A stretch of DNA of 19,207 nucleotides, taken from assembly GCA_013696425.1 (NCBI GenBank), contig JACCYP010000219.1, positions 1 to 19,207 on the forward strand, given 5' to 3'. Positions 5,357 to 12,287 of the stretch are shown in pieces. The position numbers and the translations under genes are program-made. The stretch is from Thermoleophilaceae bacterium. GTDB taxonomy: Bacteria > Actinomycetota > Thermoleophilia > Solirubrobacterales > Thermoleophilaceae. Positions within the stretch are counted from its first letter, which is position 1; each line of letters starts with the position of its first letter. Below the pieces are notes generated by a model that saw only the letters and a program-made list of their open reading frames with translations, made no database searches and was not told the DNA's origin.

Positions 5357-6130
5357 TTGGAAGAGCGGGCTCCGGCGAAGCTGGACACACGTTCGAGAGA
5401 AGACGTTCGCCTGCTGCGCGCGTACCACAAGGACGGTGATGTCGGTGCTCGCGAGCAGGTGATCGAGCGCTTCCTGCCCCTTGCGGAGACGCTCGCCCGC
5501 CGTTACGCGCGCAAGGGCGAGCCGCTCGACGACCTCACCCAGGTGGCAAGCCTCGGCCTGGTGAAGGCGGTCGACCGCTTCGATCCCGACCGCGGCACCT
5601 CGTTCTCGAGCTACGCCGTGCCGACGATCGTGGGCGAGCTCAAGCGCCATTTTCGAGACGTCGGGTGGACGGTGCGAGTGCCGCGCGGGATGCAGGAGCG
5701 CGCGCTCAAGGTCGACCGGGTGGTGGTGGAGCTCTCCGGCAAGCTCGGCCGCTCGCCCACGCCGGCCGAGGTGGCCGAGCGGATCGGCGACACGGTCGAG
5801 GACGTGCTCGAGGCGATGGAGGCCGCGGTGGCCTATGACGCAGTCTCGCTCGAGGCCGGCCGCTCCGGCGACCCGGACAACGAGGGCGATTCGCTCGGCG
5901 ACACCGTCGGTGCCGAGGACCGGCGCTACGACCTCGTCGAATACGAGGCCTCGATCGCGGCTCCGCTCAAGGCGCTCGAACAGCGCGAGCAGATGATCCT
6001 CCACCTACGCTTCGTCGAGGACATGACCCAGTCGGAGATCGCGGAGCGGATCGGCATATCCCAGATGCACGTCTCGAGGTTGATCAGGCGCTCGCTCGCC
6101 ACGCTGCGCGAGGGCGCGGGCGAGCAGTGA
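5357..6130 (+). CDS. SigF/SigB-family alternative sigma factor (second copy)
   Basis: A second group 3 stress-type sigma factor, 257 residues, paralogous to the one at 3248: they share DRFDP, SYAxPxIxGELKRxFRD, the GRSP block and the C-terminal TQSxIAxxIGxSQMxxSRLIRR. Region 2 spans about residues 35-105, region 3 about 112-195, region 4 about 203-250. Differences in the region 2.4 edge (DVGWTVRVPRGMQ against DHSWSARVPRPVQ) and in the region 3-4 linker suggest related but not identical promoter choice. The TTG start at 5357 is supported by GAGGAAGG directly upstream; no ATG or GTG fits. The stop overlaps the DUF3089 gene by 4 bases (GTGA, 6127-6130), and the PE-ligase follows, so one stress transcript may carry all three. 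No anti-sigma gene is seen. Confidence 0.93.
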   Translation: MEERAPAKLDTRSREDVRLLRAYHKDGDVGAREQVIERFLPLAETLARRYARKGEPLDDLTQVASLGLVKAVDRFDPDRGTSFSSYAVPTIVGELKRHFRDVGWTVRVPRGMQERALKVDRVVVELSGKLGRSPTPAEVAERIGDTVEDVLEAMEAAVAYDAVSLEAGRSGDPDNEGDSLGDTVGAEDRRYDLVEYEASIAAPLKALEQREQMILHLRFVEDMTQSEIAERIGISQMHVSRLIRRSLATLREGAGEQ

Positions 6131-7470
6131 CCCGGTTCGGGCTGTTGCTGGTCGGCCTCAGCTTCTTCGGCTTCGCCGCCACTCCGGCCCGCGCGGAGAC
6201 CGTCTGGCTCTGCCAGCCGGGCGCGGCAGACAACCCGTGCCGCGACTCGCTCGACACCACGATCCAGGAGGCCGACGGCAGCTCGCGCGTCGAGCGCCCG
6301 CAACTTCCCGCCGACCCGGAGATCGACTGCTTCTACGTCTACCCCACCGTCTCCGAGCAGCCGGCGCCCGCCGCGGACAAGCGGATCGACGCGAGCCTGC
6401 GGGCGATTGCGCGCTACCAGGCCTCGCGCTTCTCCTCCCAGTGCCGCGTCTACGCGCCGGTGTACCGCCAGCTCACGCTGGCCGGACTCCAGGCGGCCTC
6501 GGCCGAGCAGCAGCAGGCGGCGCAGCGCGTGGCGTTCGCGGATGTGCGCGAAGCGTTCCTCGACTACCTGAAGAACTTCAATGCGGGCCGCGGGGTGGTG
6601 CTCATCGGCCACTCTCAGGGCACGCGCATGCTGCGGGCGCTCGTCCGAGCGGAGGTCGACAAGGAGCCCTCGGTGCGCCGGCGGCTGGTCTCGGGGCTGC
6701 TCCTGGGACAGAACGTGACCGTTCGCAAGGGCGAGCTGGGCGGTGGGGACTTCGAGAACGTGCCGCTGTGCTCGAAGAAGGGCGAAACCGGCTGCATCGT
6801 GGCGTGGTCGGCCTACGGCGAGACGCCGCCTTCGAACTCCCGCTTCTCGCGGCCGAGCGCGACAGGCACCCCAGACCCCTTCGAGTTCCCGCGCGGTGCC
6901 GCCTACGAGATCGCCTGCACCGACCCGGCCATGCTCTCTGGCCGCAGCGGCCCACTCGAGTCCCTCCTGCGCGGCGAGTCCTATCCGGGCGTGATCGGGG
7001 CGCTGCTGGTGCAGACCTACGGCGGCCCGCCGCCGAGCGCCCCCACGGCGTGGGTGCGTCCCGCCGACCGCTACACCGGCCGCTGCGAGCGCCTCGACGG
7101 CTCGCATTCGCTGCAGATCAGGCAGGTCGGCGCCGCGCGGAAGCTGAACCCATCGCCCGATTCCACCTGGGGCCTGCACCTCACCGACGTGAACATCGCC
7201 CTTGGCGAGCTCGTCGAGATCGTCCGGCTCCAGAAGGAGGCCTATCTCGCGCGACCTGGCCCGCGTACCAAGGTCTCCGCGCGAAAGCTGCGCGTGAGGC
7301 GCGGACGCGTGCGCGTACCCGTGGCCTGCTTCGGCGAACAGGGCGTGTGCGAGGGGACGCTGCGTGCGGGCGGGCGGAAGGCGAGGTTCTCGGTCCCGAC
7401 CGGAACGAAGAAGGTCGTCGTCCTGCGGGTGAAGCGCGGGGTGAAGCGGACGAAGGCGAAGCTGCTGTAG
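6127..7470 (+). CDS. Secreted DUF3089-family lipase-like alpha/beta hydrolase
   Basis: Predicted exported esterase or lipase-like enzyme of 447 residues. An N-terminal hydrophobic segment (4-20) ends ATPARA/ET, a good signal peptidase site after residue 23. IDCFYVYPTVS is characteristic of DUF3089. The nucleophile elbow GHSQG (161-165, Ser163) is clear; His351 in TWGLHLTDVN is the likely catalytic His. Several cysteines suit disulfides outside the cell. The last 70 residues (after about 375) form a basic beta-rich tail with VxVACFGxxxVCEGTLRA, like the Ig-like tails common on exported actinobacterial proteins. The GTG start overlaps the sigma factor stop (GTGA), so it is translationally coupled; this is unusual for an exported enzyme and suggests it belongs to that sigma factor's response. 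The substrate is unknown. Confidence 0.88.
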   Translation: MTRFGLLLVGLSFFGFAATPARAETVWLCQPGAADNPCRDSLDTTIQEADGSSRVERPQLPADPEIDCFYVYPTVSEQPAPAADKRIDASLRAIARYQASRFSSQCRVYAPVYRQLTLAGLQAASAEQQQAAQRVAFADVREAFLDYLKNFNAGRGVVLIGHSQGTRMLRALVRAEVDKEPSVRRRLVSGLLLGQNVTVRKGELGGGDFENVPLCSKKGETGCIVAWSAYGETPPSNSRFSRPSATGTPDPFEFPRGAAYEIACTDPAMLSGRSGPLESLLRGESYPGVIGALLVQTYGGPPPSAPTAWVRPADRYTGRCERLDGSHSLQIRQVGAARKLNPSPDSTWGLHLTDVNIALGELVEIVRLQKEAYLARPGPRTKVSARKLRVRRGRVRVPVACFGEQGVCEGTLRAGGRKARFSVPTGTKKVVVLRVKRGVKRTKAKLL

Positions 7471-7492
7471 CAAGCTGCGAGGCTCTGGCCGC

Positions 7493-8920
7493 GTGGCCAG
7501 GAAGAAGCTCCAGACCTACGAGAAGAAGCGGCGCTTCGAGGAGACGCCGGAGCCGAAGGGCGGCGAGAAGCGCGGCACGCAGGAGCGCTTCGTGGTGCAG
7601 GAGCACCACGCCATGCGCCTGCACTGGGACTTCCGGCTCGAGCGCGACGGCGTGCTCGTGTCCTGGGCCGTGCCCAAGGGCGTGCCGATGGACCCGAAGA
7701 CGAATCACCTCGCGGTGCACGTCGAGGATCACCCGCTCGACTACATCGACTTCGAGGGCGAGATCCCGGCGGGCAACTACGGCGCCGGCAAGGTGCTCGT
7801 CTGGGACCACGGCACCTACGAGGTCGAGAAGTGGCGTGAGAAGGAGGTGATGGTCGTGCTCCACGGCGAGCGCGTACAGGGCCGCTACGTGCTCTTCCAG
7901 ACCCGCGGGAAGGACTGGATGATCCACCGCATGGATCCGCCCGTCGACCCCGAGGCGGAGCCGATGCCGGAGCGGATCGAGCCGATGAAGGCCACCCTCG
8001 GCTCGATGCCGGCCGCTGAGGGCGACTACGCCTTCGAGATCAAGTGGGACGGCGTGCGCACGATCGTCTACTCCTCACCCGGGGAGTTCCGCCTCGAGAG
8101 CCGCACGGGCCGCGACCAGACCAAGCAGTACCCGGAGCTGCGCGCGCTCGGGCGTGAGCTCGGCAGCCACTCGGCCGTGCTCGACGGCGAGATCGTGGCG
8201 CTCGACGAGCAGGGCCGCCCGAGCTTCCAGCGCCTGCAGGGGCGCATCCACCTGGGCACCGAGGCGGCGGTGAAGCGCAAGGCGAAGGAGGTGCCGGCCT
8301 ACTTCATGGCCTTCGACGTGCTCTGGCTGAACGGCCGCGACCTCACCGGCCTCCCCTACACCGACCGCCGCGAGCTGCTCGAGGGGCTCGGCATCGAGGG
8401 CGAGCGCTGGCGCACACCCGAGCACCAGGTGGGCGAGGGCAGCGCGCTCGCGAAGGTCTCGCTCGACGCCGGGCTCGAGGGAATAATCGCCAAGAAACTC
8501 GACTCCCGGTACGTGCCGGGCAAGCGCTCGCGCGAGTGGCTGAAGATCAAGAACTACCGCTCGACCGAGGTGGTGATCGGCGGCTGGCTGCCGGGCAAGG
8601 CCGGCCGCGCGGGCCGGATAGGCGCGCTGCTCGCCGGGGTGCACGACGACGACGGCCGGCTCGTCTATGCCGGCCGCGTCGGCACCGGCTTCACCGAGGC
8701 CGAGCTGGAGCGCCTCGCTGGCCTGCTCGAGCCGCTGGTGTCCTCCTCATCGCCCTTCGAGGGCCGCCAGCCGCCGAAGGTGTCCCATTTCGTGGAGCCT
8801 CGGCTCGTCGCGTCGGTCGAGTTCAGCGAGTGGACGAACTCCGGGACGCTGCGCCAGCCCTCCTACAAGGGCCTGCGCGACGACGTGGAGCCTTCGTCGG
8901 TCGTTCGCACGCCGGGATAA
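7493..8920 (+). CDS. ligD: LigD-type ATP-dependent DNA ligase with N-terminal 3'-phosphoesterase domain
   Basis: Seals double-strand breaks in bacterial non-homologous end joining, after its phosphoesterase (PE) domain trims 3' ends. 475 residues. The PE domain (about 30-140) has VVQEHHAMRLHWDFRLE and VEDHPLDY, supplying the expected catalytic set: His38, His44, Asp46, Arg48, His80, Tyr84. The ligase domain (about 160-475) has EIKWDGVR with the adenylated Lys184, LDGEIVA, AFDVLWLNG, EGIIAKK (329-335) and EWLKIK (348-353), followed by an OB fold. The polymerase domain of full-length LigD is absent and encoded separately at 9938-10834 on the other strand. The GTG start is 22 bases after the DUF3089 stop, with GAGG at 7479-7482, so it probably belongs to the operon headed by the second SigF-type gene. 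No Ku gene is in the window. Confidence 0.96.
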   Translation: MARKKLQTYEKKRRFEETPEPKGGEKRGTQERFVVQEHHAMRLHWDFRLERDGVLVSWAVPKGVPMDPKTNHLAVHVEDHPLDYIDFEGEIPAGNYGAGKVLVWDHGTYEVEKWREKEVMVVLHGERVQGRYVLFQTRGKDWMIHRMDPPVDPEAEPMPERIEPMKATLGSMPAAEGDYAFEIKWDGVRTIVYSSPGEFRLESRTGRDQTKQYPELRALGRELGSHSAVLDGEIVALDEQGRPSFQRLQGRIHLGTEAAVKRKAKEVPAYFMAFDVLWLNGRDLTGLPYTDRRELLEGLGIEGERWRTPEHQVGEGSALAKVSLDAGLEGIIAKKLDSRYVPGKRSREWLKIKNYRSTEVVIGGWLPGKAGRAGRIGALLAGVHDDDGRLVYAGRVGTGFTEAELERLAGLLEPLVSSSSPFEGRQPPKVSHFVEPRLVASVEFSEWTNSGTLRQPSYKGLRDDVEPSSVVRTPG

Positions 8921-8947
8921 ACAGCAGCAATAAGGGGGTCCTTCAGG

Positions 8948-8997
8948 CGTGGTTGCGCAGTTGTACGTCCTATGACACGTGCAAACGCGCAACGACG
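8948..8997. terminator. Two-tier hairpin between convergent genes (candidate bidirectional terminator)
   Basis: Outer stem 8948-8958 with 8987-8997: 10 of 11 positions pair (CGTGGTTGCGC with GCGCAACGACG), with one G-G mismatch. Then a 2x2 internal loop and an inner stem 8961-8968 with 8977-8984 (TTGTACGT with ACGTGCAA, one T-G pair), closed by an 8-base loop. It fills most of the 81-base gap between the ligase stop and the DUF1360 stop. There is no T-tract on either side, so it would be a U-less terminator or another kind of structured element. Confidence 0.55.
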
Positions 8998-9001
8998 AAG
9001 A

Positions 9002-9511
9002 TCAGGCGGATCCGCGGAGATGAGCGACGCTTGAACCCTCGTCCCTTACTGCTGCAGTTTTTTCCTTTTCGCTCGCCCGCGCGCACAACGCCTTGAACCC
9101 GGCCTGGAGAAAGTCGTTCGCCGCGGACGAGGCCAGCACGGCCACGACGATTCGGCCGGAGCGAGGGCTGCCGAGCCGCAGACCCGCCAGGCCCAGCGCA
9201 CTCCATGCCCCAAGGCAGCGCGTGCATGTGAGGAGCTCGCCGACGGCCCGGCGCATACGCCGTCCGCGCGGCCTACGCGGCTTGTGGTCGGGCGTCTCCT
9301 CCACGAACGGCTCGCGCACCCAGGTGCCGATCCGCTCGCGCGCCACGACCTTCGAGAGCGTGAAGGTGGCGCCCGCAAGCTGGACCAGGTCGAGGGCATC
9401 GAGGCGCTCCTCGGTATCACGCAGCGCCACCACGGTGCCGGTGAGCAGCGCACCGTAGAGCACGTTGAGGGCCGCGTAGTCGGCCGGTTCGGTGGGCGGG
9501 TGGTTCGTCAT
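9002..9511 (-). CDS. DUF1360 membrane-associated protein
   Basis: A 169-residue protein of the DUF1360 family, whose function is not known to me. Family marks are a hydrophobic N-terminal stretch (DYAALNVLYGALLTGTVVAL), the block LSKVVARERIGTWVREPFVEE (52-72), and ELLTCTRCLGAWSALGLAGL (92-111) with a C-x2-C pair inside a membrane segment (Cys96, Cys99), then a further hydrophobic helix at 121-135. It probably has two or three membrane segments. ATG 9511 is chosen because family similarity begins soon after; the longer frame up to 9808 is antisense to the neighbouring gene. The gene is divergent from the USP-like gene with only 25 bases between starts, and its promoter appears to share a palindromic -10 with it. 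It converges on the ligase gene. Confidence 0.82.
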   Translation of the reverse strand: MTNHPPTEPADYAALNVLYGALLTGTVVALRDTEERLDALDLVQLAGATFTLSKVVARERIGTWVREPFVEETPDHKPRRPRGRRMRRAVGELLTCTRCLGAWSALGLAGLRLGSPRSGRIVVAVLASSAANDFLQAGFKALCARASEKEKTAAVRDEGSSVAHLRGSA

Positions 9512-9548
9512 GGTCTTCGGCGGGTACCCCGCAGTCATGAAGCTACTC
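9503..9548. promoter_or_regulatory. Bidirectional SigF/SigB-type promoter sharing a palindromic -10
   Basis: The palindrome GGGTACCC (9522-9529) contains GGGTAC on both strands. Plus strand: GGTT (9502-9505), 16 bases, GGGTAC (9522-9527), start near 9534 for the gene at 9537. Minus strand: GAGT (9548-9545), 15 bases, GGGTAC (9529-9524), start near 9517 for the gene at 9511. Both match GNNT-N14-16-GGGTAC. Both transcripts would have leaders of only a few bases, consistent with the lack of Shine-Dalgarno sequences. Confidence 0.55.
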
Positions 9549-9941
9549 GTAGTCACCAGCGAGCCGGTGAATGCCGAGGCGGTCCGCGAGGCCCTCGGCA
9601 CGGACGAGGATCTCGCCAAGGCAGAGGTGATGGTGATCGCCCCGGCCCTCCACGGCTCGAAGGTGAAGTTCTGGGTGTCCGACGACGACGACGCGATCGA
9701 GCGCGCCGAGGAGGTGCAGGAGGAGACGGTCGCCCAGCTCGGTGAGGACGGGATGGACGCCGCCGGGGACACCGGCGAATCCGACCCGGCGCAGGCGATC
9801 CGAGACACGCTCGCGGCCTACGGGGCCGACCGGATCGTGGTGTTCGCCCACCCGGAGGCCGACGAGGCATACCGCGAGGACAACCTCCGCGGCGAAGACT
9901 TCGGCGTACCGCTCGACTTCCGCGAAGTCAGCAAGACTTAA
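9537..9941 (+). CDS. Small universal-stress-protein-like protein
   Basis: A soluble 134-residue protein, probably of the universal stress protein-like alpha/beta fold. It begins MKLLVVTSEPVNAEAV, a first strand with nucleotide-fold character; then VMVIAPALHGSKVKFWVSDDDDAI and a long acidic helix; then GDTGESDPAQAIRDTLAAYGADRIVVFAHP, resembling the USP second half (GDxxExDPxxAIxxxxxxxxxDxIVV). No G-2x-G-9x-G(S/T) ATP loop is evident, so nucleotide binding is uncertain. ATG 9537 is preferred over GTG 9492 because the earlier start would run through the divergent gap into DUF1360. There is no Shine-Dalgarno; a SigF-type promoter at 9502-9527 would make it nearly leaderless. Its stop shares TTAA (9938-9941) with the stop of the convergent LigD polymerase gene. 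Confidence 0.82.
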   Translation: MKLLVVTSEPVNAEAVREALGTDEDLAKAEVMVIAPALHGSKVKFWVSDDDDAIERAEEVQEETVAQLGEDGMDAAGDTGESDPAQAIRDTLAAYGADRIVVFAHPEADEAYREDNLRGEDFGVPLDFREVSKT

Positions 9942-10834
9942 AGCGTCGGCAGTTCCTGCTCGAGCTCCGCAACCGGCGCGAAGAGGTCGCCGTGTTCCTC
10001 CACGCGCTCGATCACCTCACGTGAGGTGAATGCCAGGCCTTTGCCCGCCGCCCCCGCCTCGACCTCCTCCCACGTGACCGGAGTCGAGGCGCTCGGCTGC
10101 TCCTTCGCGCGCAGGGAGTAGACGCAGACGGTGGTCTTGTGCTCGTCGTTCTGGCTCCAGTCGATGAACACCTTCCCCTTGCGCAGCTCCTTCTTCATCT
10201 GCGCCACCACGAGCTTCGGCCGCTTCTCGGCGAGCAGCTCGGCGAACGCCTTCGCAAGGCCCTTGGTGGCGTCGTAGGTCGCGCCGGAATGCAGCGGCGC
10301 GTAGAACTGGAGCCCCTTCGACCCCGATGTCTTGGCGAAGGTCTCAAGGCCGACCTGGCCGAGCAGCGCGCGCAGCTCGAGCGCCACCTCGCAGCACTCC
10401 CTGATGCCCGCCGGCGGCCCCGGGTCGAGATCGAACACGAGCGAGGCGGGCTCGAGCGGCGTCTCGGCCATGTGCAGGGAGGTGTGGAGCTCGAGCGAGG
10501 CCATGTTCTGGGTCCAGACGAGCCCCGGCAGGTCCTCGATCACGCAGAAGTTCACAGTCCTGTTGCGCGCCTCGACCGCCACGGTGCGCATCCAGTCGGG
10601 CCGGTGCTTGGGGCAGTTCTTCTCGTAGAAGAACTTGCCCTCGACGCCGTCGGGGTAGCGCTTGAGCGTGAGCTGGCGTCCCGCGAGGTGGGGCAGGAGA
10701 GCGGGAGCGACGTTCGCGTAGTAGTCGATCACCTGCCCCTTGGTGAAGCCGGCCTCCGGATAGAGGACCTTGTCGAGGTTCGAGAGCTGGAGGCTGCGCC
10801 CCTCGATCTCCACTGTCTGCCGTTTCGATGCCAT
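9938..10834 (-). CDS. Stand-alone LigD polymerase (primase-polymerase) domain protein
   Basis: End-joining polymerase of the archaeo-eukaryotic primase fold that fills gaps and adds nucleotides, often ribonucleotides, at breaks. 298 residues, the usual size of a LigD polymerase domain. Early blocks are LSNLDKVLYPEAGFTKGQVIDYY (17-39) and LTLKRYPDGVEGKFFYEKN (55-73). Catalytic features: His117 in LELHTS, the metal-binding pair Asp135/Asp137 in VFDLDPG, KTSGSKGLQFYAPL (168-181) and the third Asp225 in VFIDWSQN. It ends ATG-proximal on the far side from the ligase, divergent from pntAA with 20 bases between starts, and converges on the USP-like gene. It is presumably the partner of the PE-ligase at 7493. 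No clear ribosome-binding site precedes ATG 10834. Confidence 0.95.
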   Translation of the reverse strand: MASKRQTVEIEGRSLQLSNLDKVLYPEAGFTKGQVIDYYANVAPALLPHLAGRQLTLKRYPDGVEGKFFYEKNCPKHRPDWMRTVAVEARNRTVNFCVIEDLPGLVWTQNMASLELHTSLHMAETPLEPASLVFDLDPGPPAGIRECCEVALELRALLGQVGLETFAKTSGSKGLQFYAPLHSGATYDATKGLAKAFAELLAEKRPKLVVAQMKKELRKGKVFIDWSQNDEHKTTVCVYSLRAKEQPSASTPVTWEEVEAGAAGKGLAFTSREVIERVEEHGDLFAPVAELEQELPTL

Positions 10835-10839
10835 ATCGC

Positions 10840-10845
10840 TAGTCT
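10840..10845 (+). promoter_or_regulatory. Candidate -10 for the transhydrogenase operon
   Basis: TAGTCT fits TAnnnT and would start transcription near 10852, only a few bases before the pntAA ATG at 10855. There is no Shine-Dalgarno in front of that ATG, which agrees with a nearly leaderless mRNA. No convincing -35 is seen; it would lie inside the divergent polymerase gene. Confidence 0.35.
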
Positions 10846-10854
10846 GCCGCGCCT

Positions 10855-11976
10855 ATGAAGTTGGGGGTCCCGAAGGAGACGCGCGACGGTGAGACGCGCG
10901 TCGCGATAGTGCCCGAGGCCGCGAAGCGGCTGGCCTCCAAGGGCGTCGAAATCGTGGTCGAATCCGGCGCTGGTGAAGGCTCTGACGTGCTCGACGCCGC
11001 CTACGAGGAGGCCGGCGTGGCCATCGGCGACCCGTGGTCGGCAGACGTGGTGGCCAAGGTCCAGCGGCCGACCCAGCAGGAGATCGGGCGCCTGAAGCGC
11101 GGCGGCGTGTACGTCGGCTTCCTCGCACCGCTCACCGATCCCGACGGCATCGAGGCGCTCGAGGACGCCGGCGTGGCCGCCTTCGCGATGGAGTCGATCC
11201 CGCGTACCACGCGTGCGCAGTCGATGGACGCGCTCTCCTCCCAGGCCACCGTCTCCGGCTACCGCGCGGGGCTGATCGCCTCCCAGGAGCTCGGGCGCTT
11301 CATGCCCATGCTCACCACCGCGGCCGGCACGGTAAAGCCCGCGAAGGTGCTCGTGATGGGCGCGGGCGTGGCGGGCCTCCAGGCCATCGCCACCGTCAAG
11401 CGCCTCGGCGCCCAGGTATCCGCCTTCGACGTGCGCTCCGCCGTGAAGGAGCAGATCGAATCGCTCGGTGCGAAGTTCCTCGAGCTCGACTTCGAGTCAG
11501 ACGCCGAGGGCGAGGGCGGATACGCCCGCGAGCTCACGCCGGAGGAGCAGAAGGCCCAGCAGGCCGCGCTGAACGAGGCGGTCAAGAACTTCGACGTCGT
11601 GATCACCACCGCCCTGGTGCCCGGGCGGCCCGCGCCGCAGCTCGTGAGCGCCGACGCCGTGCGCGGCATGGAGCCCGGCTCGGTGATCGTCGACCTGGCC
11701 GGCGAGGCCGGTGGCAACTGCGAGCTCTCCGAGCCCGGCCAGACCGTGGTGAAGGACGACGTCACGATCGCCGCGCCGCTCAACCTGCCGGCCACCATGG
11801 CCCAGCACGCCTCCCAGCTGTATGCCCGCAACGTGGTGGCGCTCGTCGAGCTGATGGTGGGCGAGGAGGGAGCGCTCGAGATCGACTGGTCGGACGACAT
11901 CCTCCAGGGAGCGTGCGTGGCCGGCAGGCAGGACGCCCCGGCAGAGCCCGAAGCGACCGAGGAAGCGCCCGCCTGA
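10855..11976 (+). CDS. pntAA: NAD(P) transhydrogenase subunit alpha 1 (NAD(H)-binding domain I)
   Basis: Soluble NAD(H)-binding subunit of the proton-translocating transhydrogenase, which uses the proton gradient to reduce NADP with NADH. 373 residues, matching the three-polypeptide (Rhodospirillum-type) arrangement in which domain I is separate from the membrane part. It opens MKLGVPKETRDGETRVAIVP. The conserved loop RAQSMDALSSQ (120-130), the Rossmann loop VMGAGVAGLQA (167-177), the mobile-loop segment GGYARELTPEE (221-231) and VVITTALVPGRPAP (248-261) are all present. The start is ATG 10855 without a ribosome-binding site. The stop overlaps the next start (TGATG at 11974-11978), the first of a series of couplings along this operon. 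The acidic, Ala/Glu/Pro-rich end is probably a flexible tail. Confidence 0.97.
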   Translation: MKLGVPKETRDGETRVAIVPEAAKRLASKGVEIVVESGAGEGSDVLDAAYEEAGVAIGDPWSADVVAKVQRPTQQEIGRLKRGGVYVGFLAPLTDPDGIEALEDAGVAAFAMESIPRTTRAQSMDALSSQATVSGYRAGLIASQELGRFMPMLTTAAGTVKPAKVLVMGAGVAGLQAIATVKRLGAQVSAFDVRSAVKEQIESLGAKFLELDFESDAEGEGGYARELTPEEQKAQQAALNEAVKNFDVVITTALVPGRPAPQLVSADAVRGMEPGSVIVDLAGEAGGNCELSEPGQTVVKDDVTIAAPLNLPATMAQHASQLYARNVVALVELMVGEEGALEIDWSDDILQGACVAGRQDAPAEPEATEEAPA

Positions 11977-12287
11977 TGCTCGTCACCAACCTCGCCATCC
12001 TCGTGCTCGCCGGCTTCCTCGGCTTCGCCGTGATCTCCAAGGTGCCGAACACGCTGCACACACCGCTCATGTCCGGAACGAACGCGATCCACGGGATCGT
12101 GATCCTCGGCGCCCTGATCGTGCTCGGCCTCTCCGGCGACGGCGCGCTGAACAAGTTCCTGCTGGTGATCGCCGTCATCTTCGGCACGATCAACGTGGTC
12201 GGCGGCTTCCTCGTGACCGACCGCATGCTCGGCATGTTCAAGGGCAAGAAGCCGGATCCGAAGCCGGAAGCTGAAGAGGCCAAGTGA
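11976..12287 (+). CDS. pntAB: NAD(P) transhydrogenase subunit alpha 2 (membrane domain IIa)
   Basis: Small membrane subunit of the transhydrogenase, 103 residues, contributing the first part of the proton channel domain. Three hydrophobic segments are visible: NLAILVLAGFLGFAVI (about 5-20), the region IHGIVILGALIVLGL (about 39-53) and FLLVIAVIFGTINVVGGFLV (about 61-80). KVPNTLHTPLMSGTNAIHGI is the hallmark of this subunit. The C-terminus is charged (KGKKPDPKPEAEEAK). The start overlaps the pntAA stop by one base and the stop overlaps the pntB start by four bases (GTGA, 12284-12287), as expected for subunits of one complex made in fixed ratio. Confidence 0.96.
   Translation: MLVTNLAILVLAGFLGFAVISKVPNTLHTPLMSGTNAIHGIVILGALIVLGLSGDGALNKFLLVIAVIFGTINVVGGFLVTDRMLGMFKGKKPDPKPEAEEAK

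Noticed and set aside
5926..7473. Very long minus-strand ORF opposite the DUF3089 gene
   Set aside because: Mirror frame of a clear signal-peptide-bearing GHSQG hydrolase; its own translation matches no fold I recognise.
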